This document shows, in pieces, positions 23,856 to 32,014 of a stretch of DNA of 44,579 bases (position 1 is its first letter; each line of letters opens with the position of its first letter). The stretch spans positions 1-44,579 of the forward strand of contig NZ_SRYZ01000030.1 of NCBI RefSeq assembly GCF_004793475.1, given 5' to 3'. The translations under genes and the position numbers were made by a program. The stretch comes from Bacteroides muris (ex Afrizal et al. 2022). Lineage in GTDB: Bacteria > Bacteroidota > Bacteroidia > Bacteroidales > Bacteroidaceae. The notes under the pieces are model-generated. The model was not told the origin of the DNA. It was given only the letters and a program-made list of their open reading frames with translations, and did no database searches.

Positions 23856-23961
23856 ATCTATTCTTCATAATACAAGTTTCTTAATAATATTTTCCTTTGG
23901 AAATTATGTTTTATCGAAAATAATACTTTTCTTTGCATCGTCAAACTTAAAAACAAAGAAT

Positions 23962-26439
23962 ATGAAATACGTAATCATTGGCGGTGTAGCAGGTGGAGCC
24001 ACGGCAGCCGCCCGACTGAGAAGAGTGGACGAAATGGCTGATATCCTTTTATTGGAGAAAGGCCCTTATATCTCGTATGCTAATTGTGGTTTACCTTATT
24101 ATATAGGCGGAGTGATAGCAGAGCGTGAGAAGTTGCTGGTGCAGACGCCCGAATCTTTCGGCAAGCGTTTCCGCATTGATGTGCGCGTGCAGAATGAAGT
24201 AATTGCCATTCGTCCCCAAAACAAGACCATTACCATACGCAATGCTGAAGGCAAGGAGTACGACGAAAGCTATGACAAACTTTTGCTTTCTCCCGGTGCC
24301 AACCCTGTGAAGCCTCCTTTGGAAGGAATCGATTCCGAAGGCATCTTCACATTGCGCAATGTAGAAGATACCGACCATATCAAGGCTTATATCTCGGACA
24401 AGCAGGTGAAGCGCGCCGTGGTTGTAGGTGCCGGTTTCATTGGATTAGAGATGGCAGAGAATCTGCATCACGCCGGTGTTCATGTGTCTGTAGTCGAAAT
24501 GGGTAACCAGGTGATGGCGCCTATCGACTTCTCTATGGCGGCACCCATCCATCAACATCTGTTGCAGAAAGGCGTCTCCCTATATCTGGAAGAAGGCGTA
24601 ACCCATTTCAAGCGTACGGACAACGGAATCACTGTATTCCTGAAAAGCGGAAAGACCATTCTTGCCGATATGGTGCTGCTCTCCATCGGTGTGCGTCCTG
24701 CCACTGCATTGGCGCAACAAGCCGGCTTGAAGCTGGGCGAAATGGGCAGTATCTGGGTAGACGAACACTTGGAGACTTCCGAAAAAGATATCTATGCCGT
24801 GGGCGATGCCATCGAATACCCCCATCCGCTGACCGGAAAGCCTTGGCTAAATTACTTGGCAAATCCTGCCAACCGCCAGGGACGTATCGTTGCCGATAAT
24901 ATGGTGTTTGGCAATACCGTCTCCTACGAAGGCGCTATCGGCACCTCCATTGCCAAAGTATTCGACATGACGGTAGCCTCTACGGGTCTTGCAGCCAAAC
25001 GCTTGAAGCAGTGGGGCATGGAATACCAAAGCTCGGTGACCCACTCGGCATCTCATGCCGGTTACTATCCGGATGCCCTGCCTTTGACCTTGAAACTGAC
25101 TTTCCATCCCAAAACCGGTAAACTCTATGGTGCGCAATGTATCGGTTACGAGGGAGTGGACAAGCGAATCGACCAGATTGCCGGACTCATCAAGCGGGGT
25201 GGCACAGTCTACGATTTGATGGAGACGGAGCACACGTATGCACCTCCTTTCTCCTCGGCCAAAGATCCCATCGCCATTGGCGGATATGCAGCATCGAACA
25301 TTATCAGCGGTGCCATGCCCGTCATCTCTTGGCGCGAGTTGGTGGAAGAGAAGGATAAAGTGATGCTGATAGACACCCGTACGCCCGAGGAGTTCTCTTT
25401 CGGCACCATTCCGGGGGCTGTCAATATTCCATTGGACGAAATACGCGGGCATTTGGCAGAGATACCTACGGACAAGCCGGTAGTCCTTTTCTGCGCTGTG
25501 GGTCTGCGCGGTTATCTGTCCCTGCGCATCCTGATGGGACGCGGTTATCGCAATGTGCGCAATCTGATAGGTGGTTATAAGACTTATTCTACGGCAACAG
25601 CGCCTCTGCCGTCTCCATCTGTTCCGGCGGGCGGTGGCTCTTCTTCTGCTTCTTCGGTCGCCTCTGCTGACGACGGTGCTCCTGCAGCGGCATCTACCTC
25701 TAAAAAGGAACCGTTGAAGATAAACGCTTGCGGCTTGCAATGTCCGGGTCCCATCATGCAGGTGAAGAAGGCGATGGACAGCATTGCTGCGGGTGAGCGT
25801 GTGGAGATTGTGGCTACCGATGCCGGTTTTGCACGCGATGCTTCTGCCTGGTGTGATACGACGGGAAATAAATTGATAGAGAAGCATGACGAGAAAGGAC
25901 GCTATACGGTAGTCATCGAGAAAGGCGCTCCGGCTTGCGCATCCGTTTCCAACACTCCCGTAGCCGGGGGTAGGGGAAAGACGCTGATTTTGTTCAGTGA
26001 CGACCTGGACAAAGCGCTGGCAACCTTCGTACTGGCAAACGGAGCAGCGGCAACGGGACAGAAAGTAACCATTTTCTTCACCTTCTGGGGACTGAACGTC
26101 TTGAAGAAAGTGCAGAAACCCAGTGTGCAGAAAGACTTCTTCGGCAAGATGTTCGGCATGATGCTGCCGTCCAGCTCTTTGAAACTGAAGTTGTCGCAGA
26201 TGAATATGTTTGGCATGGGTAGCCGCATGATGCGCTTCCTGATGAAGCGCAAGGGAGTGGATTCTTTGGAGTCGTTGCGCTCGCAGGCATTGGCGCAGGG
26301 AGTGGAATTCATTGCTTGCCAGATGTCTATGGACATGATGGGCATCCAGCACGAAGAACTTCTGGATGAAGTAACCATCGGCGGCGTGGCTACCTATATG
26401 GAACGTGCGGACAAGGCAAATGTGAACTTATTTATATAG
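23962..26439 (+). CDS. Four-domain CoA-disulfide reductase-like / rhodanese / TusA / DsrE-like fusion
   Basis: This 825-residue cytoplasmic protein appears to relay reactive sulfur. Residues 1-450 are an FAD/NAD(P)H disulfide reductase of the CoA-disulfide reductase type (IIGGVAGGATAAARLRR, active Cys42 in SYANCGLPYY, VVGAGFIGLEMAENL). Residues ~453-546 are a rhodanese (LIDTRTPEEFSFGTIPGAVN, Cys511 in LFCAVGLRGY). After a Ser/Ala-rich linker, residues ~584-655 are a TusA/SirA domain with Cys594 in CGLQCPGPI. Residues ~672-825 are a DsrE/F-like domain with Cys786 in EFIACQMSMDMMGI. A cysteine sits in every domain, so persulfide could pass from one to the next. A MarR regulator follows 11 bp later. 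Persulfide or polysulfide reduction and sulfur delivery are inferred from the domains. Confidence 0.92.
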   Translation: MKYVIIGGVAGGATAAARLRRVDEMADILLLEKGPYISYANCGLPYYIGGVIAEREKLLVQTPESFGKRFRIDVRVQNEVIAIRPQNKTITIRNAEGKEYDESYDKLLLSPGANPVKPPLEGIDSEGIFTLRNVEDTDHIKAYISDKQVKRAVVVGAGFIGLEMAENLHHAGVHVSVVEMGNQVMAPIDFSMAAPIHQHLLQKGVSLYLEEGVTHFKRTDNGITVFLKSGKTILADMVLLSIGVRPATALAQQAGLKLGEMGSIWVDEHLETSEKDIYAVGDAIEYPHPLTGKPWLNYLANPANRQGRIVADNMVFGNTVSYEGAIGTSIAKVFDMTVASTGLAAKRLKQWGMEYQSSVTHSASHAGYYPDALPLTLKLTFHPKTGKLYGAQCIGYEGVDKRIDQIAGLIKRGGTVYDLMETEHTYAPPFSSAKDPIAIGGYAASNIISGAMPVISWRELVEEKDKVMLIDTRTPEEFSFGTIPGAVNIPLDEIRGHLAEIPTDKPVVLFCAVGLRGYLSLRILMGRGYRNVRNLIGGYKTYSTATAPLPSPSVPAGGGSSSASSVASADDGAPAAASTSKKEPLKINACGLQCPGPIMQVKKAMDSIAAGERVEIVATDAGFARDASAWCDTTGNKLIEKHDEKGRYTVVIEKGAPACASVSNTPVAGGRGKTLILFSDDLDKALATFVLANGAAATGQKVTIFFTFWGLNVLKKVQKPSVQKDFFGKMFGMMLPSSSLKLKLSQMNMFGMGSRMMRFLMKRKGVDSLESLRSQALAQGVEFIACQMSMDMMGIQHEELLDEVTIGGVATYMERADKANVNLFI

Positions 26440-26450
26440 GAGGACAAGAT

Positions 26451-26807
26451 ATGGAGACTTTATGTAAAATCCGTGATGTTTATCGGGCTATTGCCGAGTT
26501 CGAGGTGCAGTTTACGCAGATGTATGATTTATCGCTGAATGAAGGAATGCTGTTGTGCACGCTGCTCAATACTCCTAAGCTGACCTCCAGCGAAATAGCC
26601 GAGGCACTGGGTTTGTCTGCCTCCAACACTTCAAAGGTCATTCGCTCTGTCGAGGGAAAGAAGCTCATTACCCGTCTGATAGGTAAGGAAGATAAGCGTC
26701 AGATGCGTTTTTCTCTTACGACAGAAGGCAAGAACCGGATTTCGGATATTAAGAATGCTACTTTCGAATTGTCGGGGTTGTTGCAGCAGGTGGTCAGCCT
26801 CGTATAG
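26451..26807 (+). CDS. MarR-type transcriptional regulator
   Basis: This 118-residue winged-helix protein is of MarR type. The helix-turn-helix is LTSSEIAEALGLSASNTSKV (residues ~45-64). It is followed by the wing region IRSVEGKKLITRLIGKEDKR then QMRFSLTTEGKNRI. The flanking dimer helices are short, so it is smaller than most MarR proteins (~140 aa). It starts 11 bp after the sulfur-trafficking fusion and probably controls that operon. Two cysteines at residues 5 and 32 (METLCKIRDV, GMLLCTLLNT) could sense oxidants or persulfides, but this is inference. Repeats immediately downstream (26827-26936) could be binding sites or a terminator. Confidence 0.85.
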   Translation: METLCKIRDVYRAIAEFEVQFTQMYDLSLNEGMLLCTLLNTPKLTSSEIAEALGLSASNTSKVIRSVEGKKLITRLIGKEDKRQMRFSLTTEGKNRISDIKNATFELSGLLQQVVSLV

Positions 26808-26826
26808 TTTTGTGTAAAAGCGGATT

Positions 26827-26936
26827 AATATCGTGTTTGCAGGAAGTTAATATCCTGCGGACACGATATTTGTTTCTTGTATGACACGTTGTTAATTTCT
26901 TGTATGACATGTTATAAATATCGTGTATTGCACGCT
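26827..26936. repeat. AATATCGTGT hairpin plus two 23-bp-spaced direct repeats
   Basis: AATATCGTGT (26827-26836) is inverted as ACACGATATT (26861-26870), with inner arms GCAGGA/TCCTGC, giving a long hairpin after the MarR stop. TTTCTTGTATGACAYGTT then occurs at 26873-26890 and 26896-26913, exactly 23 bp apart, and AATATCGTGT appears again just downstream (26918-26927). No gene is visible in 26808-27066. Confidence 0.7.
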
Positions 26937-27066
26937 ATTTATACTCAGTCGTATTTTCGTAAAGGAACACAAGCTTGATACCAAAGAAATAAATTGAAAC
27001 TTCCTATGTCAATTGCTCAATATTGTTTTACTTTGCTCTTAAATAGTAAGCAATACAGCAATCGAT

Positions 27067-29976
27067 ATGCAGAAATTATTGTCTTTGCCGCCTAATCTGG
27101 TGTCGGCATTCTATGAACTGGAAAATGTAGACCGTACGGAATGGTTTTGTACTTCCGACCCGGTGGGAATGAAACTTGGCTCGGGTGGGGGAACTACCTG
27201 GCTCTTGAGAGAATGGCAGAAGGAACGGGATAGGAAGTATTTGGCGGAGGAGCGTATTCCAACAGAAAAGTGCATTCCAACAGAGAAAAGCATTCCAATA
27301 GAGAAGCGTATTCTGCTGCATGCCGGAGGACAAAGCCGTCGTTTACCGGGATATGCACCGTCGGGCAAGATATTGACCCCAATTCCGGTGTTTCGCTGGG
27401 CGCGTGGACAAAAACTGGGACAGAATTTATTATCCCTTCAACTCCCGCTTTACGAAAAGATTATGGAGCGGGCTCCCGAAAGACTGCGTACGCTGATTGC
27501 CAGCGGTGATGTGTATATCCGTGCGGAAAAGCCGCTTCAAGAGATTCCTGATGCAGATGTGGTGTGCTATGGACTGTGGGTAGACCCGTTGCTCGCCACA
27601 CATCATGGTGTGTTTGTCTCAGACAGGAATCGGCCGGAATCCTTGGACTTTATGCTTCAGAAACCCTCTCTGGAGGCATTGGAAAACTTGTCCAAGACAC
27701 ATCTCTTTTTAATGGATATCGGCATCTGGTTATTGAGCGACCGGGCCGTTGACCTGCTGATGAAACGTTCGCAGAAGGCAGATGGGGCTTTGGACGCGGA
27801 TGCGCCATATTCCGACTTGAAATACTACGACTTGTATGCTGACTTCGGCTTGTCTTTAGGAAATCATCCCCGTATTGAGGACGAAGAACTGAACAGCCTC
27901 TCTGTCGCCATATTACCTTTGCCTGGAGGCGAATTCTACCATTATGGAACAAGCCGCGAACTATTGTCTTCAACCGTTACCTTACAGAATAAGGTCTACG
28001 ACCAGCGCCGGATTATGCACCGGAAGTTGAAGCCCAATCCGGCCATCTTTGTACAGAATGCGGAAGTGCATGTCCCCCTTGCTTCGAAGAACGACAGCCT
28101 TTGGATTGAAAACAGCTTTGTTGGAGCTTCTTGGCGGCTGGGGGCACGGCAGATTATCACGGGTGTTCCCAAGAATGACTGGATGCTGACCATTCCGGAC
28201 GGTATATGTATTGATATAGTTCCGCTTGCCGACCATCGCTGGGCAGTACGCCCCTATGGTTTTGACGATACTTTTAAGGGAGATATTCGGGATGAAAAGA
28301 CTCTGTTCCTTGGAATGTCGTTTTTGGAATGGCTGGCCGAACGGGGATTGGTGTCGGAAGACATCACCGGCAGAAAAGATGACCTGCAGGCTGCTGCCAT
28401 CTTTCCGGTTGTGAAAGATAAAGAGCGGATGGGGACGGTACTTCGATGGATGGTTTCCGAACCGGGCTTGACGGAAGGAAAGGCTGTCTGGCTGGAGAGT
28501 CATCGGTTGTCTGCCGACGAAATTTCAGCACAAGCCGACTTGCGTCTGCTGTATGCACAGCGGGAGAGTTTCTGCAAAGGAAACTGGGAAGTGCTGGCAC
28601 GCAACCATGCAAAGAGTGTATTCTATCAACTCGACTTGATGGATGTGGCCGGTGAATTCCATAAATTCGGCATCGACAAGCCGGAAGTATTACCGACAGA
28701 CGCTCCGCTGATGCAGCGTATCCATAACCGGATGTTGCGCGCACAGATTGAGAAACTGGACGGAAGGGACTTCAAGGCAGACGAGCAGGCCGCATTCGGC
28801 TTGTTGCGCGAAGGACTGCTGACTGATTTGTATGAACGCAAGAGCAGTCCCCGCCTGAATGTGTATAGTGACCAGATAGTATGGGGGCGTAGCCCCGTAC
28901 GCATAGATATGGCGGGAGGATGGACAGACACTCCGCCTTACTCCTTGTTTGCCGGTGGGAATGTGGTGAATATTGCCATTGAACTGAACGGGCAGCCGCC
29001 TTTACAAGTGTACATCAAACCTTGCGCGGAGCATCGCATCGTGTTGCGCTCCATTGATATGGGAGCCATGGAGGTGGTGAATACTTTTGAGGAATTGCAA
29101 TCCTATTGCACGATAGGTTCCCCCTTTTCCATTCCCAAAGCAGCATTGGCGCTGGCCGGGTTTGTTCCGGCTTTTTCGGAAACGGTTTATCCTTCGCTGG
29201 AAAAACAACTGGAAGCCTTTGGTACAGGTATAGAGATTACATTACTTTCCGCCATACCCGCAGGTTCCGGTCTGGGCACAAGTTCCATTTTGGCTTCTAC
29301 TGTCTTGGGCTCATTGAGTGACTTTTGCGGACTGATGTGGGATAAGAACGAAATATGCCGCCGCACGCTTGCCTTGGAACAATTGCTGACGACCGGCGGC
29401 GGTTGGCAAGACCAATACGGTGGGGTACTGCAAGGCATCAAACTGTTGCAGACGGAGGCTGGATTTGCCCAGCAGCCATTGGTACGCTGGTTGCCCGAGC
29501 ATTTGTTTGCTCATCCGGAATACCGCGATTGCCATCTGCTGTATTATACGGGCATTACGCGTACAGCCAAGGGCATCCTTGCAGAAATAGTGCGCTCCAT
29601 ATTCCTTAACTCTTCCTTGCACCTGGGGTTATTGGAAGAGATGAAAGCACATGCCTTGGATATGGCCGAAGCCATTCAACGGAATGACTTCAAGGGTTTC
29701 GGAACACTGGTAGGCAAGACATGGATGCAGAAGAAGGCACTGGACAGTGGAACAAATCCTCCTGCCGTAGAGGACATTATCCGTCAGATAAAAGACTATA
29801 CCTTAGGATATAAACTGCCGGGAGCCGGTGGGGGAGGTTATCTGTATATGGTGGCTAAGGATCCGCAGGCAGCCCTGCGCATCCGCGAGACCTTGACGCA
29901 GAATGCACCGAATCCGAGAGCCAGGTTCGTAGAAATGTCGCTCTCGGATAAAGGATTCCAGGTGTCGCGGAGCTAA
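27067..29976 (+). CDS. fkp: Bifunctional L-fucokinase / L-fucose-1-phosphate guanylyltransferase
   Basis: This 969-residue enzyme phosphorylates free L-fucose and then makes GDP-L-fucose, feeding fucosylation of capsule and surface glycoproteins in Bacteroides. The N-terminal half is the pyrophosphorylase, with the loops DPVGMKLGSGGGTTWLL and LLHAGGQSRRLPGYAPSGK. The C-terminal half is a GHMP-type kinase, with SPVRIDMAGGWTDTPPYSLF and the ATP loop IPAGSGLGTSSILAS near residue 735, and LPGAGGGGYLYMV near the end. Recalled B. fragilis Fkp (949 aa) aligns along its whole length. The extra ~20 residues here lie partly at residues 64-81, where a three-copy hexapeptide IP(T/I)EK(C/S/R) is encoded by an 18-bp repeat (27256-27309). 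It is cytoplasmic and converges on rlmH with a 6-bp gap. Confidence 0.97.
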   Translation: MQKLLSLPPNLVSAFYELENVDRTEWFCTSDPVGMKLGSGGGTTWLLREWQKERDRKYLAEERIPTEKCIPTEKSIPIEKRILLHAGGQSRRLPGYAPSGKILTPIPVFRWARGQKLGQNLLSLQLPLYEKIMERAPERLRTLIASGDVYIRAEKPLQEIPDADVVCYGLWVDPLLATHHGVFVSDRNRPESLDFMLQKPSLEALENLSKTHLFLMDIGIWLLSDRAVDLLMKRSQKADGALDADAPYSDLKYYDLYADFGLSLGNHPRIEDEELNSLSVAILPLPGGEFYHYGTSRELLSSTVTLQNKVYDQRRIMHRKLKPNPAIFVQNAEVHVPLASKNDSLWIENSFVGASWRLGARQIITGVPKNDWMLTIPDGICIDIVPLADHRWAVRPYGFDDTFKGDIRDEKTLFLGMSFLEWLAERGLVSEDITGRKDDLQAAAIFPVVKDKERMGTVLRWMVSEPGLTEGKAVWLESHRLSADEISAQADLRLLYAQRESFCKGNWEVLARNHAKSVFYQLDLMDVAGEFHKFGIDKPEVLPTDAPLMQRIHNRMLRAQIEKLDGRDFKADEQAAFGLLREGLLTDLYERKSSPRLNVYSDQIVWGRSPVRIDMAGGWTDTPPYSLFAGGNVVNIAIELNGQPPLQVYIKPCAEHRIVLRSIDMGAMEVVNTFEELQSYCTIGSPFSIPKAALALAGFVPAFSETVYPSLEKQLEAFGTGIEITLLSAIPAGSGLGTSSILASTVLGSLSDFCGLMWDKNEICRRTLALEQLLTTGGGWQDQYGGVLQGIKLLQTEAGFAQQPLVRWLPEHLFAHPEYRDCHLLYYTGITRTAKGILAEIVRSIFLNSSLHLGLLEEMKAHALDMAEAIQRNDFKGFGTLVGKTWMQKKALDSGTNPPAVEDIIRQIKDYTLGYKLPGAGGGGYLYMVAKDPQAALRIRETLTQNAPNPRARFVEMSLSDKGFQVSRS
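27256..27309 (+). repeat. Three tandem 18-bp units inside fkp
   Basis: Units at 27256, 27274 and 27292 each start ATTCCAA and encode IPTEKC, IPTEKS and IPIEKR. They lie on a surface linker between two nucleotide-binding loops and keep the frame. Confidence 0.9.
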
Positions 29977-29982
29977 AATTGA

Positions 29983-30456
29983 TTATTCATGATGATACGG
30001 CCCCCCGTTCAGTATGTTCATCGCCCGGTAGAGTTGTTCCACAAAGATGAGGCGTACCATCTGATGGGAAAAGGTCATGCGTGAGAGGGACATTTTCTCG
30101 TGTGCCGCCTCGTACACTTTTTGGGAGAATCCGTAAGGGCCTCCGATAATGAATACCAGCCGTTTGTTCACGATATTCATCTTGCGCTTCATATAGTCTG
30201 CAAACTCTATGGAGCGCATTTCTTTTCCACCTTCGTCCAACAGTACGACCACATCTCCCGGCTGGAGAGCTTTCAGTATCAGTTCCCCTTCCTTTTCTTT
30301 CTGTACTTCCGTTGAAAGGCTCTTGGTGTTTTTCAGTTCGGGGATGACCTCCATCTCGAATGAGAGATAGCGCCTGGTGCGTTGCACATAGTCGTTGATG
30401 GCTGTGATAAAGTGTTGTTCTACAGTTCGTCCTACGACGAGCAGAGTTGTTTTCAT
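29983..30456 (-). CDS. rlmH: 23S rRNA pseudouridine-1915 N3-methyltransferase
   Basis: This 157-residue SPOUT-fold methyltransferase methylates pseudouridine 1915 in helix 69 of 23S rRNA using S-adenosylmethionine. The trefoil-knot signature is complete: VVLLDEGGKEMRSIEFADYM, LVFIIGGPYGFS, and the C-terminal MSLSRMTFSHQMVRLIFVEQ then LYRAMNILNGGPYHHE. Its length equals that of the family. A minus-strand TAAATTTG (30481-30488) could be its -7 box. It is transcribed divergently from the DUF4783-nadC pair. Confidence 0.97.
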   Translation of the reverse strand: MKTTLLVVGRTVEQHFITAINDYVQRTRRYLSFEMEVIPELKNTKSLSTEVQKEKEGELILKALQPGDVVVLLDEGGKEMRSIEFADYMKRKMNIVNKRLVFIIGGPYGFSQKVYEAAHEKMSLSRMTFSHQMVRLIFVEQLYRAMNILNGGPYHHE

Positions 30457-30499
30457 GCTGGTTCAGTTTTGATTAGCGCACAAATTTAGTATTTTTTTA

Positions 30500-30528
30500 T
30501 TGTATTTTGAGACAAATGCTTACCTTTG
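30500..30528 (+). promoter_or_regulatory. Promoter for the DUF4783-nadC pair
   Basis: TTG (30500-30502) and TACCTTTG (30521-30528) are 18 bp apart. The divergent rlmH box CAAATTTA lies at 30481-30488. Confidence 0.5.
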
Positions 30529-30550
30529 CCTATCATAAATACTTGTGAAA

Positions 30551-30943
30551 ATGAAAAAACGGGTAATCTTTTTGTTGACCGGTCTCTTCATTTGGACGTC
30601 TGTGCTGCTGGCCCAGAACGTTCCCGAGGGAGTGATTGGAGCCTTCAAGGAAGGAAACTCTCAGGAGCTCAACAAGTATCTGGGTGAAAAGGTCGATTTA
30701 ATCATTCAGAATAAGTCGACCCACGCCGACAAGCGGACGGCAGAGGGCACAATGGCTGCTTTCTTCTCCAACCACAAGGTCGGCGGTTTTAATGTGAACC
30801 ATCAGGGGAAACGTGATGAGTCAGGTTTCGTCATCGGTACCTTGATGACCGCAAATGGAAACTTTCGGGTGAATTGTTTCTTCAGAAAAGTACAGAACAA
30901 ATATGTCATACATCAAATAAGGATAGATAAAACAGATGAATAA
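30551..30943 (+). CDS. DUF4783-type small secreted protein
   Basis: This 130-residue protein has a signal peptide (MKKRVIFLLTGLFIWTSVLLAQ). The mature domain (VPEGVIGAFKEGNSQELNKY, VDLIIQNKSTHADKRTAEGT, FFSNHKVGGFNVNHQGKRDE) matches the NTF2-like DUF4783 family that is habitually encoded before nadC in Bacteroides. I use ATG 30551 rather than the GTG two codons earlier. Its last codons overlap the nadC start by 8 bp, so the genes are translationally coupled. No catalytic residues are apparent. The link with NAD synthesis is positional only. Confidence 0.8.
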   Translation: MKKRVIFLLTGLFIWTSVLLAQNVPEGVIGAFKEGNSQELNKYLGEKVDLIIQNKSTHADKRTAEGTMAAFFSNHKVGGFNVNHQGKRDESGFVIGTLMTANGNFRVNCFFRKVQNKYVIHQIRIDKTDE

Positions 30944-31784
30944 GGAAGAAGAATTGATTGACAGGCTGATAGACCTGGCTTTCGCCGAAGATATAGGCGA
31001 TGGAGACCATACAACCCTTTCGTGCATTCCTGCTACGGCAATGGGCAAGTCCAAACTGCTGATAAAAGAACCGGGCATACTGGCCGGTATCGAGATAGCC
31101 AAGGAGGTGTTCCGCCGTTTCGACCCCACCATGAAGGTGGAAGTGTTTATTAATGACGGTGCCGCCGTAAAGCCGGGCGATGTGGCCATGATTGTGGAAG
31201 GCAAGATACAGTCTTTGTTGCAAACGGAGCGTCTGATGCTGAACATCATGCAGCGCATGAGTGGCATTGCCACCATGACACACAAGTATGCCGAGCAACT
31301 GAAAGGTACGAATACCCGTGTGCTTGATACCCGTAAGACCACTCCGGGCATGCGTATCCTCGAGAAAATGGCGGTAAAAATCGGTGGCGGTGTAAACCAC
31401 CGTATCGGCTTGTTCGATATGATTTTGCTGAAAGACAACCATGTGGACTTTGCCGGAGGAATCGACAAGGCCATCAACCGTGCGAAGGAATATTGCAAGG
31501 AAAAAGGTAAAGACCTCAAGATAGAAATAGAAGTGCGCAACTTCGACGAATTGCAGCAAGTGCTCGACCTAGGCGGCGTAGACCGTATCATGTTCGACAA
31601 CTTTACGCCGGCAATGACAAAGAAAGCGGTGGAGATGGTAGGTGGCCGCTATGAAACGGAATCTTCCGGCGGCATCACGTTTGATACGCTCCGCGACTAT
31701 GCTGAATGCGGTGTGGACTTTATTTCAGTAGGAGCTTTGACTCACTCCGTGAAAGGATTGGACATGAGCTTTAAAGCATGTTGA
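30936..31784 (+). CDS. nadC: Nicotinate-nucleotide pyrophosphorylase (carboxylating)
   Basis: This 282-residue quinolinate phosphoribosyltransferase converts quinolinate and PRPP to nicotinate mononucleotide in de novo NAD synthesis. Key parts are the N-terminal EDIGDGDHTT, QTERLMLNIMQRMSGIAT, the PRPP/quinolinate-binding VLDTRKTTPGMRILEKMAV, GGGVNHRIGLFDMILLKDNH, EIEVRNFDELQQVL and the ESSGGITFDTLRDYAECGVD barrel end. All expected catalytic Arg, Lys and His residues (RKTTPG, NHR, KDNH) are present. A terminator follows at 31818. No nadA or nadB lies in the window. Confidence 0.97.
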   Translation: MNKEEELIDRLIDLAFAEDIGDGDHTTLSCIPATAMGKSKLLIKEPGILAGIEIAKEVFRRFDPTMKVEVFINDGAAVKPGDVAMIVEGKIQSLLQTERLMLNIMQRMSGIATMTHKYAEQLKGTNTRVLDTRKTTPGMRILEKMAVKIGGGVNHRIGLFDMILLKDNHVDFAGGIDKAINRAKEYCKEKGKDLKIEIEVRNFDELQQVLDLGGVDRIMFDNFTPAMTKKAVEMVGGRYETESSGGITFDTLRDYAECGVDFISVGALTHSVKGLDMSFKAC

Positions 31785-31817
31785 CAAAGGCGGAAAGCAT
31801 TATTGCAGAATAATAAG

Positions 31818-31873
31818 GAAAGCCTCTCATAAAGAATGCTGCATTACGGCAGACTTATGAGAGGCTTTCTCTT
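31818..31873 (+). terminator. Terminator after nadC
   Basis: GAAAGCCTCTCATAA (31818-31832) pairs perfectly with TTATGAGAGGCTTTC (31855-31869) over a 22-nt loop that can itself fold (TGCTGC..GCAG). Confidence 0.75.
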
Positions 31874-31904
31874 GATAACCAGCAGAGTAATGACTCCTGA
31901 AAAA

Positions 31905-32014
31905 ACAGATGGTGTATTGGGGTGAAACAGATGGTCTGTTGGGGACGGATAGATGATGCGTTTGGCTATAACGGATGATGTGTTTCAGAGTAATGGATAA
32001 TAGCGTAGGAAGAT
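31905..32014 (+). repeat. 22-bp tandem repeats with GATGRTG core, ending at a start codon
   Basis: Units start at 31905, 31927, 31949 and 31971, all exactly 22 bp apart, sharing A-[CT]-[AG]-GATG-[AG]-TG followed by a GTTT/TTGG-type tail. A weaker fifth unit (31993-32014) abuts the ATG at 32015. The same unit, partly inverted, makes the hairpins at 18616-18705. The copies have diverged, unlike a recent slippage array. Confidence 0.75.

Noticed and set aside
24847..26352. A 501-codon open frame on the minus strand opposite the sulfur-relay gene
   Set aside because: His/Arg-rich, no family features, fully antisense to a gene with four intact domains; an overlap artefact of codon bias.
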